Shown: positions 8,864 to 17,977, counted from the stretch's first letter. The stretch is 64,000 nucleotides of DNA from JADLAT01 sp964348795 (GCA_964348795.1 CAYGDY010000004.1:56402-120401), one strand, 5' to 3'. Program-made: numbers and translations. The notes: generated from the letters alone by a model not told the origin.

Positions 8864-10306
8864 TCATTCCCGCCAATAGGCCGGATGGAAGAGGATCAGG
8901 ACGGATAGAATTTCCAGCCGTCCGAGCAACATGCCAAAGCTCAAAACCCATTTTACGGTGTTGGGCAGGCTGGCATAATTGCCCATCGGGCCAATCACAT
9001 CGCCCAATCCGGGCCCGACATTGGAGAGCGCGGAAATGCTTCCCGACAGCGCCGTCAGGGTGTCCAGCCCCAAAAAGGCCAGTATAAGGGACAGGCCCGC
9101 AAAACTCAGCGCATATAAAAACAGGAAACTCAGGACAGACAGTGGCACGTCACGGGGGAGGGGTCTGCCATTATAATGGGCGATGAACGTGCCGTTGGGG
9201 TAGAGCAGGCGCTTGAACTGGATCTGGATGACAGCCCAGAGAATTTGAAAGCGAAAAATTTTGATCCCGCAGGAGGTCGAGCCCGCGCACGCCCCCACCG
9301 CCATCAGGAAAAAGAACAGTGTAAACACAAAACCATTCCACAGATTGTAGTTTTCAACGGTGTAGCCTGTGCCGCTGGCCAGCGAGACAATGTTGAAACT
9401 GGCGCTCCGGAAGGCTTCTTCCAGAGGCATGTGTTCTGTACGTATGAGGCTTGTGGTGCAGGCGAGAATGGCCAATATCAGCATCCCCAAAAACCACCGC
9501 ACCTGGGAATCCCGCAGGAGCGCACCGGTATGCCCTTTCAAAACTTTTAAATACAGCAGAAAAGGCAGAGCGCTCAACAGCATGAAGAAGGACGCAATAT
9601 ACTGCAAGGCGGGATTTTCAAAATACCCGAGGGACGCATCGTGCGTGGAAAACCCCCCTGTGGAAACAGTCGTCATGGCGTGTGCAAGAGAGTCAAACTT
9701 TCCCATGCCCGCCGCCAGATAAGACAGGAGGCAGGCCAGTGTCAGTGCACAATAAATCAGGAAAACGGACAGGGACAGCGAGATCATGCGCGGCAGGGTT
9801 TTTTCATTTTCGGACAGCTCGGCGCGGAAAATCTGCATCCCGCCAATACTCAGATACGGCGCAACAGACAAGGCCGTGATTAAAATCCCGAGCCCGCCGA
9901 TCCATTGCAACATCGCCCGCCAGATGAGAATACCCGGGGCGGCATCGTCCAGACGAATCATGATGCTGGCCCCCGTGGTGGTCAGCCCTGACACGGCCTC
10001 GAAAAACGAATCGGTAAAGGTCAGGTCCAGCTGGCAGAAATGGAAGGGCAAGGCCGAGAAGGCACACACCAAAAGCCAGCCCAGAACATTGGCCAGAAAA
10101 GCTTCCCGCAGGGTAAAATGCAGGGATTGTGTGCGCTGGGTCATGACAAGGCCGCCCCCGAAAAACGCCGAAACCACAATGCAAAACGCAAAAATTTTCC
10201 AGTCTTCGTGCTGGAAAATAATATCTGTCAGGAGCGGGGGAACAAGAATGACGCTCAGGACCAGAAGAAGGAGGCCAAGAATGAAAAAGAGCGGTTTGGC
10301 GGTCAT
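8864..10306 (-). CDS. trkH: TrkH-family potassium uptake protein
   Basis: This 480-residue inner-membrane protein is the ion-conducting subunit of a Trk potassium transporter. The four P-loop/selectivity segments are visible in order: SGLTTTGASI, TTVSTGGFST, ASGTGYTVENY and LSNVGPGLGDVIG. Ten or more hydrophobic helices alternate with them. I start at ATG 10306 (MTAKPLFF), where the first membrane helix begins directly; a longer frame to 10384 would cover a TATACT -10-like box at about 10349-10354. The regulatory subunit TrkA is not in the window. It is convergent with hslO, 16 bp apart. Confidence 0.93.
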   Translation of the reverse strand: MTAKPLFFILGLLLLVLSVILVPPLLTDIIFQHEDWKIFAFCIVVSAFFGGGLVMTQRTQSLHFTLREAFLANVLGWLLVCAFSALPFHFCQLDLTFTDSFFEAVSGLTTTGASIMIRLDDAAPGILIWRAMLQWIGGLGILITALSVAPYLSIGGMQIFRAELSENEKTLPRMISLSLSVFLIYCALTLACLLSYLAAGMGKFDSLAHAMTTVSTGGFSTHDASLGYFENPALQYIASFFMLLSALPFLLYLKVLKGHTGALLRDSQVRWFLGMLILAILACTTSLIRTEHMPLEEAFRSASFNIVSLASGTGYTVENYNLWNGFVFTLFFFLMAVGACAGSTSCGIKIFRFQILWAVIQIQFKRLLYPNGTFIAHYNGRPLPRDVPLSVLSFLFLYALSFAGLSLILAFLGLDTLTALSGSISALSNVGPGLGDVIGPMGNYASLPNTVKWVLSFGMLLGRLEILSVLILFHPAYWRE

Positions 10307-10384
10307 CGGGCACACACTGTGATCAGAAATGTTGGGGGCGAAAACGGTTGCTCCAGTATAGCCTTTCGGAGAGGCGGCTACCAT

Positions 10385-10421
10385 GAAAAAAGCCGGAGCG
10401 TTTCAGGGGCTCCGGCTTTTG
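10385..10421 (-). terminator. Rho-independent terminator of the OmpA-family lipoprotein gene
   Basis: The arms AGCCGGAGC and GCTCCGGCT form a 9-bp GC-rich stem around a short loop. On the minus strand the stem is followed by a run of six T. It lies about 25 bp beyond the stop of the gene ending at 10445, which is where a terminator for it should be. Confidence 0.85.
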
Positions 10422-10444
10422 AAATTACGGCATGATTCCGTCTT

Positions 10445-11356
10445 TTATTTGAAGGAGATGTTCACGCGCCGGTTGGCAGGCTCGCGGACGTTATCGGGGG
10501 TTTGCACCAGCAGTTCCGTTTCGCCCTTGGCATCCACCTGAATCAGGTTGGCATCCACACCGCGCTGAACCAGAGCATCCTTGGTGTTGTTGGCCCGCTT
10601 GAAGGCCAGACGCTGGTTATAGGTCGCGGAACCGGACGTATCGGCGTGACCCACGACATTGATGGTCTGGGGCGGGTTTTTCTTCACTTCTTCGGCCACG
10701 GCATCCAGAACATTCATCGCGCCGGCCCCGAGTATGGCTTCATCCCAGTTGAAAAACACCAGATACATGGCGTTTTCTGCCGCCATCGGCTTGGAGGCAT
10801 CGACATCGAACGCCCCTTCGGGGCCTGTGGAAACCGCAGGCGGCGGCCTTTGGACTTTCCCTTCCAACGCAGTCATGGCTTTCAGGAACTCATCCTTGCA
10901 GGCCATTTCATGCGAATCGCTCCAGTTTTCTTCCTGTCCTTCGATCCAGCAATCAAATTTGGCCTGCGCCTTGGCAGACAGCGCCGGAGAGGATTCCCGC
11001 GCACCGTAGTCGTAGGCCGTAATCAGCCTGCCTCGCGCCACACCGAGTTCGGCGATGTGTTTGTCATCCAGATTCCAGTCCCCGACAGGCTCCGGCAGTA
11101 CGGCTTCTCCCGCCGCCGCCGCCAATCCCTTGCGGGCGAAATGGAGCGCATCCGGATAATCGAACATGTCTTTCAACTCGCTATTGGCGTAATGGCGATA
11201 TTCCCCCGCCAGCGCTTGCGTAAAGGGGCTTCCGCTGGCCTTGGCATCGTTCAAAGCCTCGACCTCGCTGTAGCTCTCAAAAGCCGTACAGCCCGTTGTC
11301 GTTCCGGCCAGAGCCAGCAAACCGGCTGTCAAAAGCATATTGCGCAGAGTTTTCAT
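10445..11356 (-). CDS. OmpA-family outer-membrane lipoprotein
   Basis: This 303-residue protein has a lipoprotein signal sequence (MKTLRNMLLTAGLLALAG) with the lipobox Cys near residue 23 (TTTGC). An unrecognised helical middle region follows. The C-terminal OmpA/MotB-type peptidoglycan-binding domain begins near residue 190 (MYLVFFNWDEA), has VVGHADTSGSATYNQRLAFKRA, and ends NRRVNISFK. It is likely anchored in the outer membrane and bound to peptidoglycan, like Pal, but it is longer than Pal and has no tol genes beside it. The start is supported by GAGGAG seven bases upstream. A promoter-like pair and a good terminator frame it as a single-gene unit. Confidence 0.88.
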   Translation of the reverse strand: MKTLRNMLLTAGLLALAGTTTGCTAFESYSEVEALNDAKASGSPFTQALAGEYRHYANSELKDMFDYPDALHFARKGLAAAAGEAVLPEPVGDWNLDDKHIAELGVARGRLITAYDYGARESSPALSAKAQAKFDCWIEGQEENWSDSHEMACKDEFLKAMTALEGKVQRPPPAVSTGPEGAFDVDASKPMAAENAMYLVFFNWDEAILGAGAMNVLDAVAEEVKKNPPQTINVVGHADTSGSATYNQRLAFKRANNTKDALVQRGVDANLIQVDAKGETELLVQTPDNVREPANRRVNISFK

Positions 11357-11695
11357 TCTAATGGGCTCCTCAAAAATAAATCCTGATACAGGAAACTTTA
11401 TATAATCACATAAACAGGGTTTTAGCGCTCTTGTCGCCCATTGTCAAAGGCGGAATCTCTTTTACAAACAATTTTTTTATGATGGGTGCCGATCATTGTC
11501 CTGCGCCGGCGGAAGACCGGAAAAGAATTGTCTTGACTTTTTTTGTCGAAAAAGGAGATAACTCCGTCACGCATTTTTCCGGCGTGTCGATCATCGGGAT
11601 CGTCCGTGCCGTTTGTGGCCCGAAGCCGGAAGATGAAAAGAATTATAAATAAAAACATCACGACCCCTTAATGTAGTTCAGGAGACTCCCACGGT
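11357..11695. other. Gene-free stretch between the OmpA-family and DJ-1-like genes
   Basis: This 339-bp region separates divergent genes. It contains the proposed promoter of the OmpA-family gene at 11419-11447 and the AGGAG site of the DJ-1-like gene near 11681. Overlapping open frames of 73-79 codons exist on both strands, but neither has a convincing ribosome site or a recognisable product, so I leave them out. Confidence 0.6.
11419..11447 (-). promoter_or_regulatory. Candidate sigma70-type promoter of the OmpA-family gene
   Basis: On the minus strand a perfect -35 TTGACA (11442-11447) is followed after 17 bp by TAAAAC (11419-11424). A transcript from here would have a leader of about 55 bases. 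The -10 is weak, and a TATATAAAG sequence slightly downstream is an alternative. Confidence 0.45.
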
Positions 11696-12277
11696 ATGAA
11701 AAAACCCCTGCTCGGTGAAAAAATTGCTGTGCTTGTTGCAAACGGCTTTTCAGAAAAAGATTTAACACTCACCCAGCGGGCGCTGGTTTCTGTAGGCGCC
11801 CATATCCGGATCGTCAGTATGGAGCAGGGGCTGGTCAACAGCTGGAACGATTCGGGCTGGGGTTTGAATTTTGCGGCCGATCAGGTGCTGAGTTCTGCGC
11901 TGGCCGCCGATTTTGATATGCTGATCGTGCCAGGTGGCGCTCGCAGTGCGGAAAAACTCAAACTGACCGCCCATACCCGCCGCTTTATCGGAGGGTTCGT
12001 GGACGCCGGCAAGCCGGTCGCGTTTTTCGAGGATGCGGTTTCTTTGCTGATGTTTGCAGGGCGGGCCAGTGGCTATACCCTGACAGGTCCGGAGTCCTTG
12101 CAGGTCGAGGCCGAAACGCAAGGCGCCGTGTGGTGCACGGATACCTTTGTGGAAAGCCGGAATGTGATGTCTGGCCGGAGTGATGAAAAGGGATCGGAAG
12201 AGGTCTCTGTGGCGGTCACCCGTTTTCTGGTTGAGTCGGCTGAAAAGGCCAAAAATACCGTGCAACAGGCGGCATAA
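11696..12277 (+). CDS. DJ-1/PfpI-family protein lacking the usual nucleophile cysteine
   Basis: The 193-residue protein has the DJ-1/PfpI glutamine-amidotransferase-like fold: IAVLVANGFSEKDLTL, then FDMLIVPGGARSAEKLK. At the nucleophile elbow, where active members have a Cys-His pair (AICHG), this protein reads KPVAFFEDAVSLL, so Cys is absent. It therefore cannot act as a classical PfpI protease or DJ-1 deglycase and may be a binding or sensor protein. An AGGAG site precedes ATG 11696. It sits 36 bp upstream of prfB in the same direction and may be cotranscribed with it. Confidence 0.85.
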   Translation: MKKPLLGEKIAVLVANGFSEKDLTLTQRALVSVGAHIRIVSMEQGLVNSWNDSGWGLNFAADQVLSSALAADFDMLIVPGGARSAEKLKLTAHTRRFIGGFVDAGKPVAFFEDAVSLLMFAGRASGYTLTGPESLQVEAETQGAVWCTDTFVESRNVMSGRSDEKGSEEVSVAVTRFLVESAEKAKNTVQQAA

Positions 12278-12313
12278 CGCAAGAAAGCCGCGCTTTTTCA
12301 AGGCGAAGAGACG

Positions 12314-13427
12314 ATGAAAGCAGAAATGGAAGCAATTACAGGGGCCATCAGGGAGTCCCTTGCGTTGCTGAGGAGGCATCTTTGACTGGGAGCGTGCGCT
12401 CCCCCGTCTCGCAGAACTCAATGCCCTGAGTGAAAATCCCGATTTGTGGAACAATGCCGAAAAAGCCCAGAAGATCATGCGGGAACGCACGATTTTGGAG
12501 GGGCAGATCGCAGGCATTCGCCGGCTGGAGCAACAGCTGGAGGATCATATCGGCCTGCTTGCGCTCGGCGAGGAGGAAGGGGACTTTGCGATCGTGGCGG
12601 AATCCGAAAGCGCCCTGCAACACATGAAAACCGAAGTGGCGCGCCTGCAACTGGAAAGCCTGTTGTCCGGTGAGGTTGACGGCAATTCCGCCTTTTTACA
12701 GGTTAATGCGGGGGCCGGTGGCACAGAGGCGCAGGACTGGGCCAATATGATCCTGCGCATGTATATCCGCTGGGCGGAACACCATGGCTACAAGGCTTCG
12801 GTGCTGGAGGTCAGCGCAGGCGAGGAAGCCGGAATCAAGTCCGCCACGGTCCAGATCGAGGGGCATCAGGCCTATGGGTGGCTGAAAACCGAGAACGGGG
12901 TGCACCGTCTGGTGCGCATCTCTCCCTTCGATTCGAATGACCGCCGGCATACCAGCTTTGCATCGGTTTCGGTGTCTCCGGTCATTGACGACTCGATTGA
13001 TATCGAGATCGCCGAGAAAGATTTGCGGATTGATACCTACCGCTCGCAGGGCTCGGGTGGCCAGCACGTCAATACAACGGACAGCGCCGTGCGGATCACT
13101 CATATCCCGACCGGAATCGTTGTGGCCTGCCAGAGCGAACGTTCCCAGCACCAGAACCGCGCCCATGCCTATGATATGCTCCGTGCCAAAATGTATGAGG
13201 CCGAACTGCGCAAACGCGAGGAAAAGGCCGCGCAGGATCACGGTGAAAAAACAGAGATCGGGTGGGGGCACCAGATTCGCTCTTACGTTTTGCATCCGTA
13301 CCAGATGATCAAGGATCTGCGGACCGGCGTTGAAACCACCCAGTCCGAGGATGTGCTCAATGGCGCGCTCGACCCGTTTTTGGAAGCCTCCCTCGCCCAG
13401 AGGCTGGGCGGACAGGAGGAGGCCTGA
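12314..13427 (+). CDS. prfB: Peptide chain release factor 2, made by programmed +1 frameshift
   Basis: RF2 recognises UGA and UAA stops. Translation starts at ATG 12314 (MKAEMEAITGAIRE) and reaches an in-frame UGA at 12383-12385 after 23 codons. Reading then continues in the +1 frame from GAC at 12384, giving a protein of 370 residues, close to the family length. The body has the stop-recognition SPF motif in ISPFDSNDRRHTSF and the catalytic GGQ in GSGGQHVNTTDSAVR. Without the frameshift only the fragment from 12444 would appear as an open frame, missing the N-terminal domain. The shift site is annotated separately. Confidence 0.95.
12371..12386 (+). promoter_or_regulatory. prfB autoregulatory +1 frameshift site
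   Basis: The sequence AGG AGG CAT CTT TGA C has every known part of the RF2 recoding signal: an internal Shine-Dalgarno AGGAGG, a 3-base spacer, the slippery CTT codon and a UGA followed by C. Low RF2 makes the ribosome pause at UGA and slip to read GAC, so RF2 limits its own synthesis. Confidence 0.95.
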
Positions 13428-13564
13428 CGGCTTTACGGGCCTGCGGGGGACGGATTGCAGGCCAGATGAAAAACAACCTTGCCAGAGTGTGCCGAGTTGC
13501 GTATTGTTTTCCCATGCATTATCCAAGGGGTATAAGGTTTCGCATTCAACAGGAGGCGGGTATC

Positions 13565-14506
13565 ATGAAGTATGTAAGAATCAAGGCGGGATTGCTGGCG
13601 GGCGTTGTCTGGGTTTCGGCGCTCGTGGCGGGCGCTGGCCCTCTGATGGCGGAAGGCCTGAAGATCAGTCCGTTTCCGCTTGACGCGCCCCGACAGACCC
13701 TTCCCGCAACGGAAGCTGTCCGGATGGAATCTGCCGAACAGCGCTTTTTGCAGAAGGACGCGCTTGATGAAAGGGGGGTGGCGCCGTCTCAACCGGCTCT
13801 TCCGGCGCCTCTTGTCTCCCCGCAACAGCAGGCCTTTGAGGCCCCGCAGGACAGCAACCGGAAAAGAAATGAAGCCATTGCGGCGGTGCTGGCGCCACAG
13901 GATATCCTGCCACAAGCTATCAAAGTGAGCGAAATTGCACCAGCCAGCGGCACACAGGGCGGAGAGCAGAAGGTGATTGTCATCCACCAGTACGAAAAAC
14001 AACCTGTGCAGAAGGCGCCTGAGGATCAGGCCAGCCTTGCCGCCATCACACGGCTGGAGAACCAGCTCAAGAATTTCGAGACATCGCAGGCGCAACTGTC
14101 TGCGACACAGCATCATCAAATTGCCCAGTTACAGGCGGAGAAGGCCAGACTCGAAAAAATCCTCGCCGAAAAGCTTGCCGCAGAACAGGCGCAAAAAACC
14201 GTAAAACCCTCTCCTGTGAGGGTGCCGGTGGAAAAGACGGCCCCGCGGTGGGGGGCTCAGGCCGGCCAGACTGTGCAGGACGTCCTGCAAAACTGGTCCA
14301 ATCTGGCCCATGTGGATTTCCTGTGGGCCACGGACCAGACCCTTACCCTTGAAAAACCGCTGGATATTTCCGGTTCCTACGAGGAGGCTGTGCAGGCCCT
14401 GCTGGGGCAATATCAGGGCACTGCGCGCCAGCCTGCGGCCAAGCTCTACAAGGCGCCAGGCCAGCCCAGACCGGTTTTGGTGGTCGAGACGGCCCATGCG
14501 TCTTGA
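13565..14506 (+). CDS. Exported protein with TcpQ-like C-terminal domain
   Basis: This 313-residue protein starts at ATG 13565 behind AGGAGG and has a clear signal peptide (KAGLLAGVVWVSALVAGAGP) cleaved after LMA. A long low-complexity Pro/Gln/Ala region follows. A short coiled coil lies around residues 155-210 (ITRLENQLKNFETSQAQL). The C-terminal 75 residues, from APRWGAQAGQTVQDVLQNWS to EEAVQALLGQ, resemble the TcpQ/PilL-type domain found with type IV pilus and secretin systems. No pilus genes are next to it. It may form an operon with the large coiled-coil protein starting 161 bp downstream. Domain call is moderate, function unknown. Confidence 0.65.
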   Translation: MKYVRIKAGLLAGVVWVSALVAGAGPLMAEGLKISPFPLDAPRQTLPATEAVRMESAEQRFLQKDALDERGVAPSQPALPAPLVSPQQQAFEAPQDSNRKRNEAIAAVLAPQDILPQAIKVSEIAPASGTQGGEQKVIVIHQYEKQPVQKAPEDQASLAAITRLENQLKNFETSQAQLSATQHHQIAQLQAEKARLEKILAEKLAAEQAQKTVKPSPVRVPVEKTAPRWGAQAGQTVQDVLQNWSNLAHVDFLWATDQTLTLEKPLDISGSYEEAVQALLGQYQGTARQPAAKLYKAPGQPRPVLVVETAHAS

Positions 14507-14667
14507 TCCACGGGCGGCGAGTTATCCACATCCCTTTGCAGGACGGTGTGTATAGGCTTTGATTCTGCCTGTGATCGGGCTAGACTTGCCTCCAGCAAGG
14601 ACTGTGTGCCCCGATTCTCTTTTGCGTTCCGCCTCGGGGGCGTCTTTGTCTTTCAGGAGGATTTCTT

Positions 14668-17334
14668 ATGCCCATTCGCACCCTATTGAAGACATCGGTG
14701 ATGGTGGCCGCGCTGGTCACGACTTCAGCCCTGTTTACCGAGGCGCTGGCGCAAAAGGGCGGGATTGTCTCGCCTGCCAGTGCGTGGGCGGTGACGAAGA
14801 TCGATCACGCCGACGGACCTTATTGTGCGCTGGCGCGCCGGTACGAACAGGATGCCGTGCTGACCTTTGCAAAAAATGAAAAGGCGGAGATGTCCTTTGC
14901 CCTTGATTTTCACCGTCCCTTGTTCAACACGAAGGGCACCATGCCTGTGACGCTGGACCCAGGGGCGGGGGAGCAAAGACGGTATGATCTCCAGCCGATT
15001 TCCGCACGGGCGTTTGTCGTCCATATGGGCGCGGATGCGCCGTTTTTTACAGCCCTCCAGAAAACGGGATTGCTCCGGATTGAATCCGGCGCGCAGAGCT
15101 ATAATTTCAATGTGTCCGATATTGACTCCGGACAGGAAGAACTGAGTGCCTGTGTGGCGCAGATGGCATTGCCTGCGGCGGGGGGTGAGGCCGTGGACGG
15201 GGGCGGGTCTGTTGAGTCTGCTTCGGAGACGGAGTCTTACCGTCAGGAAATCAATACACTCCGCCGTCAGTTGACGGCTTTGCAAACAACACATGACGCC
15301 CTCAAAAAACAAACGGAATCCATGGCAGAGGCGGTGCCCGTGGGGGCGCCTGCGCCTGCGCCGGATGTCAAGGGTGCAGAACCCGTGCCCGACCTGAAAG
15401 CCGTAGAGTTGGCGGAACAGCTGAAAACGGTTCAGGGGGAAAATGAAAGCCTGAAGGCCCGTCTGCAAAGGCTAAACGTTGAAGGGGGGCGTGTGGAAAC
15501 GCTTCAGGCGACCGTTGACTCCCTGAACGCTGAAAAACAGGCGCTTGAGAAGACTGCGCAGGAAAAAGAGGCGCTTGCCGGTCAAGCGCGTGCGGTGCAG
15601 GCGCGCGTGGCCGCCTTACAAACGCAGGTGCAGGGACTGGAGCAAAAACTGGCGCAGGCGGAAGCGTTGCAGGCCAGTATGGTGCCTGCCAAAATGTCTG
15701 TGGCGCTCGCTGATGATCTGAGTCGTTTGAAGGCTGAAAATATCGCGCTGAAATCCGATCTGGAAAAGGCGCGTGTTTCACAGGCGGAAATAGCAGAGAA
15801 CAAAGCTATCCAGAGTCGGTTTAAAAATGAAAACGATACGTTGCGTTCTGAAATTGTTGCGCTGAAATCCCAGACGCAAAAAACGTCTGTCGCGTATGAA
15901 ACCGTTGCAACGCTTGAGAAAACGGTGGAGACCTTGAAATCCGAAAAACTGGCTTTGGAGCACCTGTTGCAGAGCAAGCCGGATGATACGGCGCGCGTGG
16001 CGGCCTTGGAGGCGCAGATTCAGGCGCTGGAGGGCAAACTCGCGGAAAAGGGGCGTTCTGCCGATGATGTCGCGGCGCTCGAAAAGGCTGTGTCCAGCCT
16101 GTCGGCAGAAAATGAAAGATATAAGGCGCAGGGGGAGGCAGACGCATTGAAGCGCGTTGCTGTGGATTCCGCAGAATTGAAAGACGCGCAGGCACAGGTC
16201 ACAACGCTTGAAACGCAACTCTCAGCCCTGCGTCAGGATCACGAGACCCTCCAACGGGCCTTTGCCGAGGCGAAAACTGCTACAAAACCCGCTCCGGCTG
16301 TCATGGCAGAGCATGTCACACATCATGAACTGGAGGTCTTACCACAAGAGCAGACGCCAGAGCCTGTGGAGACACAGGAAGAGAAAACAGAGCCGGTTGT
16401 TGCAGAATCCGCCCCGTTGGTACCGCCCGTGTCTGTACCTCGTTCTGCCGCAAAGCCGCTGATCGCCGAGGACATTGTGCAGGCTGTTGCGCCACATGCC
16501 AGACCTGCCCCTGTTTCCGGTCCTGTGAAATCCGTGCCCGCCGCTGTGGCTCTGCGCCGGACGCAAGACCCGTTTGAGGGCATGGCTGTGGAAACGGAAG
16601 AGGGCCGTGTGCTCCAAAGGGCCGTGGATGACGTGCCGGTGGAGGGGCCTCTTTCGTCCTCCCAGCAGATGGAGCGCCGTGAAAAGGCTGTGCTGGCGGA
16701 AGAAGCCCCCGAAACAGCCCGCCTGAACGAAGAGGCCCTGTCCGTGATGCGCGGGGCGGCCCCTCCGCTGGAGGATGTCCCCAAAGCGCGCACTGCGCAA
16801 GTGTCTGCGCCTGCGGACGCAAAACCGCCTGCGCAAGAGGCTTTGAAACCTGTTGAAAAACAGCCGGAAACAGCGGGCTATTATACGCCCGCGCACCCCT
16901 TGCCGGAGATGTTTTCGCAGGCGCGCCTGATGCCCTCTTCTGCCCTGCAACGGGTGGACTCGGCGTCCGGTCCCGCGCAAGTGTCTTATCAGTGGAAGGG
17001 CGGCGCCATTTTCGGGACGGCCGAGCAAAAGCCGCTGTCCTCCCCTGCACAATTTGACGGGATGGTGAAGGACTATCTCGAGCGCACGCAAAGTCGCTGT
17101 CAGGGGGAGTTTGCCATCGTGCCGGACGACAGCACAGATCAGGGCGGTGTGCGTGCTGACAGTTATGAAATTGCCTGCGTGGGGCAGAATGTGAGCGCGG
17201 GGGCCTCTCTCCTGTTTTTCAATCAGGGCGGCACGTTTACCGTTGTGGCGCATGAAGCCCCGACGGACGGGCTGGATGAAGCCATGGCCCGCCGTGATGA
17301 GGTTCTTCAGGCTGTCATGGCTTCGGCAGGCTGA
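14668..17334 (+). CDS. Large exported coiled-coil protein, function unknown
   Basis: This 888-residue protein starts at ATG 14668 behind AGGAGG and has a signal peptide cleaved near ALAQK. Residues about 30-165 form a compact, probably beta-rich domain with one Cys at each end (GPYCALA, LSACV), suggesting a disulphide. Residues about 190-540 are a long heptad-rich coiled coil of Leu/Ala/Glu/Lys/Gln. A Pro/Glu/Val-rich linker follows to about 770. The last 115 residues (from SYQWKGGAIFGTAEQ) form a second globular domain with two Cys. I recognise no family. The signal peptide and rod-like middle suggest a periplasmic spacer or scaffold. A terminator follows. Confidence 0.75.
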   Translation: MPIRTLLKTSVMVAALVTTSALFTEALAQKGGIVSPASAWAVTKIDHADGPYCALARRYEQDAVLTFAKNEKAEMSFALDFHRPLFNTKGTMPVTLDPGAGEQRRYDLQPISARAFVVHMGADAPFFTALQKTGLLRIESGAQSYNFNVSDIDSGQEELSACVAQMALPAAGGEAVDGGGSVESASETESYRQEINTLRRQLTALQTTHDALKKQTESMAEAVPVGAPAPAPDVKGAEPVPDLKAVELAEQLKTVQGENESLKARLQRLNVEGGRVETLQATVDSLNAEKQALEKTAQEKEALAGQARAVQARVAALQTQVQGLEQKLAQAEALQASMVPAKMSVALADDLSRLKAENIALKSDLEKARVSQAEIAENKAIQSRFKNENDTLRSEIVALKSQTQKTSVAYETVATLEKTVETLKSEKLALEHLLQSKPDDTARVAALEAQIQALEGKLAEKGRSADDVAALEKAVSSLSAENERYKAQGEADALKRVAVDSAELKDAQAQVTTLETQLSALRQDHETLQRAFAEAKTATKPAPAVMAEHVTHHELEVLPQEQTPEPVETQEEKTEPVVAESAPLVPPVSVPRSAAKPLIAEDIVQAVAPHARPAPVSGPVKSVPAAVALRRTQDPFEGMAVETEEGRVLQRAVDDVPVEGPLSSSQQMERREKAVLAEEAPETARLNEEALSVMRGAAPPLEDVPKARTAQVSAPADAKPPAQEALKPVEKQPETAGYYTPAHPLPEMFSQARLMPSSALQRVDSASGPAQVSYQWKGGAIFGTAEQKPLSSPAQFDGMVKDYLERTQSRCQGEFAIVPDDSTDQGGVRADSYEIACVGQNVSAGASLLFFNQGGTFTVVAHEAPTDGLDEAMARRDEVLQAVMASAG

Positions 17335-17378
17335 AAGGGTTTGCCGGAGGGGGGATGGTCTCTGTGTGAGGCAGGCAT

Positions 17379-17408
17379 AAAAAAGGGGCGATTGTTTCGC
17401 CCTTTTTT
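17379..17408. terminator. Bidirectional rho-independent terminator
   Basis: The arms GGGCG and CGCCC surround the loop ATTGTTT, flanked by six A on one side and six T on the other. It can terminate both the coiled-coil gene on the plus strand and phaR on the minus strand, which converge here. Confidence 0.85.
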
Positions 17409-17434
17409 CACGTTAACACCCTGTGACAGATGGT

Positions 17435-17977
17435 CTATTTTTTGTCATCCGGCTTGCCTTGGGCGGCAAAATTCATCGCGAAGGGCTTGAACATTTTCAT
17501 GGCGCTCTGGAACATTTCCATGTTTTTCTTGGTGATATCCTCGAAATTCGTGGTGCCTTGCGGGAACATGTTTTGCATGCCGGGCATGGTATTCATGCCT
17601 TCGAGGGATTTGCTGATCTGCTCGCGGATTTGCTCCTGGTTTTTGACGAAAGTTTCCAGTGTCTGCTCCAGATAACCTGGCACCATGGACTGGATGTTGT
17701 CGCCATAAAACCCGATCAGGTTTTTCATGAAGCCGATGGGAAGCAGACTGCTTCCTTCTTCCTTGCCTTCCTGATCCACGATAATCTGGGTCAGGACGGC
17801 GCGTGTGATGTCTTCGCCGCTTTTCGCGTCATAGACCGCAAAGTCGTGTCCCTCCTTGACCATTTCGCACAAATCTTCGAGTGTGACGTAGCTACTGCGC
17901 CCTGTGTCATACAGACGGCGGTTCGCATATTTCTTGATAACAGTGGGTTCACTTTGTCCGCGTTTTTGTTTGGCCAT
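17435..17977 (-). CDS. phaR: Polyhydroxyalkanoate synthesis repressor PhaR
   Basis: PhaR represses phasin and PHB genes and is titrated off DNA by nascent granules. The 180-residue protein has the N-terminal DNA-binding domain with the signature IKKYANRRLYDTGRSSYVTL, the PHB-accumulation domain with DITRAVLTQIIVDQE, and helical PHB-binding repeats ending in a Met-rich, amphipathic tail. ATG 17977 (MAKQKRG) is chosen because AGAGG lies seven bases upstream; the next in-frame ATG at 17998 would include that site in coding sequence. It is divergent from phaA, and the shared 193-bp region carries a candidate operator. Confidence 0.94.
   Translation of the reverse strand: MAKQKRGQSEPTVIKKYANRRLYDTGRSSYVTLEDLCEMVKEGHDFAVYDAKSGEDITRAVLTQIIVDQEGKEEGSSLLPIGFMKNLIGFYGDNIQSMVPGYLEQTLETFVKNQEQIREQISKSLEGMNTMPGMQNMFPQGTTNFEDITKKNMEMFQSAMKMFKPFAMNFAAQGKPDDKK

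Noticed and set aside
11422..11661. Overlapping open frames on both strands in the OmpA / DJ-1 gap
   Set aside because: Neither has a plausible start signal or recognisable product, and one covers the proposed promoter of the OmpA-family gene.
12444..13427. Release factor gene starting at GTG/ATG inside the prfB frame
   Set aside because: The conserved N-terminal RF2 domain lies upstream and is reached only through the frameshift at 12383, so the shorter frame is an artefact of ORF calling.
14522..14530. Perfect DnaA-box-like TTATCCACA in an intergenic region
   Set aside because: It is a single site here. Two other copies at 4913-4921 and 43452-43460 are inside coding genes. There is no cluster, AT-rich unwinding region or dnaA/hemE neighbour, so an origin is not supported.
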